NCBI RefSeq assembly: GCF_014655295.1
Contig: NZ_BNBI01000007.1
Coordinates: forward strand, 186,001-250,000
Length of the DNA: 64,000 nucleotides
Direction: 5' to 3'
Source of the DNA: Streptomyces fumanus
Lineage (GTDB): Bacteria; Actinomycetota; Actinomycetes; Streptomycetales; Streptomycetaceae
The notes below the pieces were generated by a model that was not told the origin of the DNA, did not search any database, and was given only the letters and a program-made list of their open reading frames with translations. A program made the translations under genes and the position numbers. Below are positions 34,868 through 64,000 of the stretch, piece by piece (within the stretch, counting starts at the first letter, position 1; each line of letters opens with the position of its first letter).

Positions 34868-36160
34868 ATGCCCCGGCGCCCGCACCCCCCGCACGGCCCG
34901 CTGGGCACCAGGATCGTGCGCCGCCTCACCCGCCGGGTGACCCCCCGGCGGGCCCGCGCCCGGCTCACCCTGCTGTTCGGCGTCCTCTTCCTCGCCACCG
35001 GCGCCGTCCTGCTGACCATCACCTATCTGCTCGTGGACAACTCCGCGGGCCGGTTCGTCTCCGTGCACACCGGCGGCCCCGACCAGAAACCCGAGGTCGA
35101 GATCCGTCCCGGCCCCGGCCCCTTCCCCGGGCTGCGCGGCGGGCTCGGCGACCTGGCCCGGGAACTGCGCGCCCAGGCCGCCCGCCAGCACGACGCCCAG
35201 ATGCACGACCTGCTGGTCCAGTCCGGCGTCGCCCTGGCCATCATGGCCGTCATCTCCATGGTCCTCGGCTGGCTGGTGGCCGGACGCATCCTGCGCCCGC
35301 TGCGCACGATGACCGCCTCCATCCGCCAGATCTCCGCCCACAACGTCCACGAACGGCTCGCCGTCGACGGACCCGCCGACGAGATGAAACAGCTCGCCGA
35401 CAGCGTCGACGGCCTCCTCGGCCGGCTGGAGCGGGCCCTGGAGTCCCACAAGCGGTTCATCGCCAACGCCGCCCACGAACTGCGCACCCCCCTCACCCTG
35501 GAACGCGCCCTCCTGGAGGAGTCACTGATCGACCGCGACGCCACCGTCGACTCCTTCAAAGCCAACTTCGAACGCCTCCTCAAGATCAGCAAACAGCAGG
35601 GCAGCCTGCTGGAATCCTTGCTGACCCTCGCCAACAGCGAGCGCGGAGTGGACCGTTCCGAACCCCTCGACCTCGCCGACCTCACCGAGGAGGCACTCCT
35701 CGCCCTGCGCCCCCGGGCCGAGCTGCGCGGCGTACGGATCGACGGCGAGACCGCACCCGCGCCCACCGCCGGCGACGCCGCCCTCGTGGACCGGCTGATC
35801 GTCAACCTCGTCGACAACGCCACCTACTACAACATCCCGGGCGGCTACGTCGAGGTCACCACCCACAGCACCGCCGAACACGCCGTGCTCACCGTCTCCA
35901 ACACCGGGCCCGACGTCCCGCCCGACCAGGTCGACCGGCTCTTCGAACCGTTCAACCGACTGCGCCGCACCACCGGCGACGGCCACCACGGCCTCGGCCT
36001 GTCCATCGTGCGGGCCATCGCCACGGCCCACGACGCGACCCTCACCGCCCAGGCCCGCCCCGACGGCGGCCTCATCGTGGAAGCCGCCTTCCCGCTGCGC
36101 GCCCCCGCACCGGCCCCGCACCGCCCCAAGCGGCCCCGGACCGGCACCGCCCACGTCTGA
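34868..36160 (+). CDS. Sensor histidine kinase, second copy
   Basis: This 430-residue kinase has two membrane helices (about 33-56 and 118-138) around a longer external loop rich in Gly, Pro and charged residues, a HAMP linker, His203 in NAAHELRTPL, N box LIVNLVDNATYY and G box DGHHGLGLSIV. It resembles the first kinase, but its external loop is about 12 residues longer and unrelated, so the two may sense different cues. The last gene before the NRPS, 332 nt away. Confidence 0.9.
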   Translation: MPRRPHPPHGPLGTRIVRRLTRRVTPRRARARLTLLFGVLFLATGAVLLTITYLLVDNSAGRFVSVHTGGPDQKPEVEIRPGPGPFPGLRGGLGDLARELRAQAARQHDAQMHDLLVQSGVALAIMAVISMVLGWLVAGRILRPLRTMTASIRQISAHNVHERLAVDGPADEMKQLADSVDGLLGRLERALESHKRFIANAAHELRTPLTLERALLEESLIDRDATVDSFKANFERLLKISKQQGSLLESLLTLANSERGVDRSEPLDLADLTEEALLALRPRAELRGVRIDGETAPAPTAGDAALVDRLIVNLVDNATYYNIPGGYVEVTTHSTAEHAVLTVSNTGPDVPPDQVDRLFEPFNRLRRTTGDGHHGLGLSIVRAIATAHDATLTAQARPDGGLIVEAAFPLRAPAPAPHRPKRPRTGTAHV

Positions 36161-36492
36161 GCCGGCCCCCCGGGGACGCCGTCCAAGCGTGCAGAACGGC
36201 CAGTTGGACAGCCCGGACACAGACGGGTGCGAAGGACACCGCGGACGTCGGTCGGTGGGCTTCACCGCACCCGATGGGTATCGTTCTGAACGAGCGGATT
36301 CGGCATTGAATCATCGGCTGCCGGCCACGCGACTCGACCACCGACACTGACACCGCGGACATTCCCGCCACGCTTTCCCGCTGCGGTGAAGTGCGCCCCG
36401 ATGACGGCGAGAACGGGCGTCGAACGTCGGCACACGATCGGCATACGCATTGCGGGCAGCGAATCGGCGTGCTGCTCATTGAGAGGGGAAAG
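36161..36492 (+). promoter_or_regulatory. Upstream region of the NRPS gene
   Basis: This 332-nt stretch has no gene that I can support. It becomes A/T-richer after about 36275 (GGGTATCGTTCTGAACG, CATTGAATCATC), where a promoter is likely, but I cannot place -35 and -10 with confidence. GAGAGGGG at 36481-36488 is the ribosome site of the NRPS. I see no GTTAC repeats like those before the first response regulator. Confidence 0.5.
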
Positions 36493-63713
<27,221 letters not shown>

Positions 63714-63717
<4 letters not shown>

Positions 63718-64000
63718 AGTCTTCAACACCCGCCAAGGGCTCCGCCCTCGCGGAAGTGTGGCCGCTGTCGCCCCTCCAGGAGGGGATGCTGTTCCACGCC
63801 GCCTACGACGACGAAGGCCCCGACGTCTACGGCATGCAGTCGATCATCGGCATCGAAGGCCCCCTCGACGTCGCCCGCTACCGCGCCTGCTGGGCAGCCC
63901 TCCTCGGCCGCCACGCCGCCCTGCGGGCCAGCTTCCACCAGCGCAAGACCGGCGAGGCCGTCCAGCTCATCACCCGCGAGGTCGCCCTGCCCTGGCGCGA
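63714..64000 (+). CDS. Second NRPS gene, N-terminal part (condensation domain)
   Basis: GTG 63714 overlaps the stop of the six-module gene (GTGA), with GGAGGAC 7-8 nt upstream. The first 95 residues, to the window edge, start with a short basic leader (KSSTPAKGSALAE) and then a C domain: VWPLSPLQEGMLFHAAYDDEGPDVY and LLGRHAALRASFHQRKTGEAVQ. It resembles C domains after E modules, so it should accept the D-hexapeptide from the upstream protein. The rest lies outside. Confidence 0.85.

Noticed and set aside
32256..36160. VanRS-type glycopeptide sensing for the two-component pairs
   Set aside because: No vanHAX-like genes and no specific VanS sensor features; only the general OmpR/kinase layout is shared.

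Overview
The window is high-GC actinobacterial DNA, most likely a Streptomyces chromosome. The reasons are G/C-ending codons throughout, GTG/TTG starts, many 1-4 nt gene overlaps, a DUF309/DUF3140/Dps-type gene repertoire and a giant NRPS. No taxon can be fixed from sequence alone.

Region 1 (1-13 kb) is mostly housekeeping and mixed genes: the end of an Mrp antiporter operon (mrpE-F-G), a NUDIX/DUF4916 protein, a dps-DUF3140 pair ending at a very long hairpin, an alpha/beta hydrolase, a thiolase with a TTG start, an acyl-CoA ligase broken by an in-frame amber codon just before its catalytic A10 lysine, a TauE/SafE permease, a 14-helix-type MFS exporter with a long cytoplasmic tail, cobF, a DUF309 protein, tRNA-Pro(GGG), two small secreted proteins, a TetR regulator with a clear operator, and a Rid-family protein.

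Region 2 (13-28 kb) is an inositol/sugar catabolic locus. A leftward operon (iolC, a Cgl0159-type aldolase, iolB, iolD) is divergent from a rightward sugar ABC transporter (lipoprotein, permease, single-domain ATPase) that continues into an IolE-like isomerase. Two Gfo/Idh/MocA dehydrogenases, a LacI regulator, a GntR/FCD regulator and a BASS-type symporter follow. A shared TGTCAAGGCTTTG motif lies in the iolC/ABC promoter region and in the lacI promoter region, and two TGGAmCGGTCCA palindromes flank the lacI intergenic region.

Region 3 (28-36 kb) holds a two-gene leftward unit (P-loop ATPase plus membrane-anchored periplasmic-binding-like protein) of unknown role, then two tandem, evidently duplicated OmpR-type two-component systems that point at the NRPS.

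Region 4 (36.5-64 kb) is one uninterrupted NRPS gene of 27,225 bp (9,074 aa): a starter condensation domain and six C-A-PCP-E modules. Every module has an epimerization domain. The first four A domains carry the same ten-residue specificity code, module 5 is valine-like and module 6 tyrosine-like. The gene overlaps the start of a second NRPS gene that runs off the window. As read, the enzyme would build an N-acylated peptide starting with six consecutive D-configured residues, four of them the same. I do not recognise the product.
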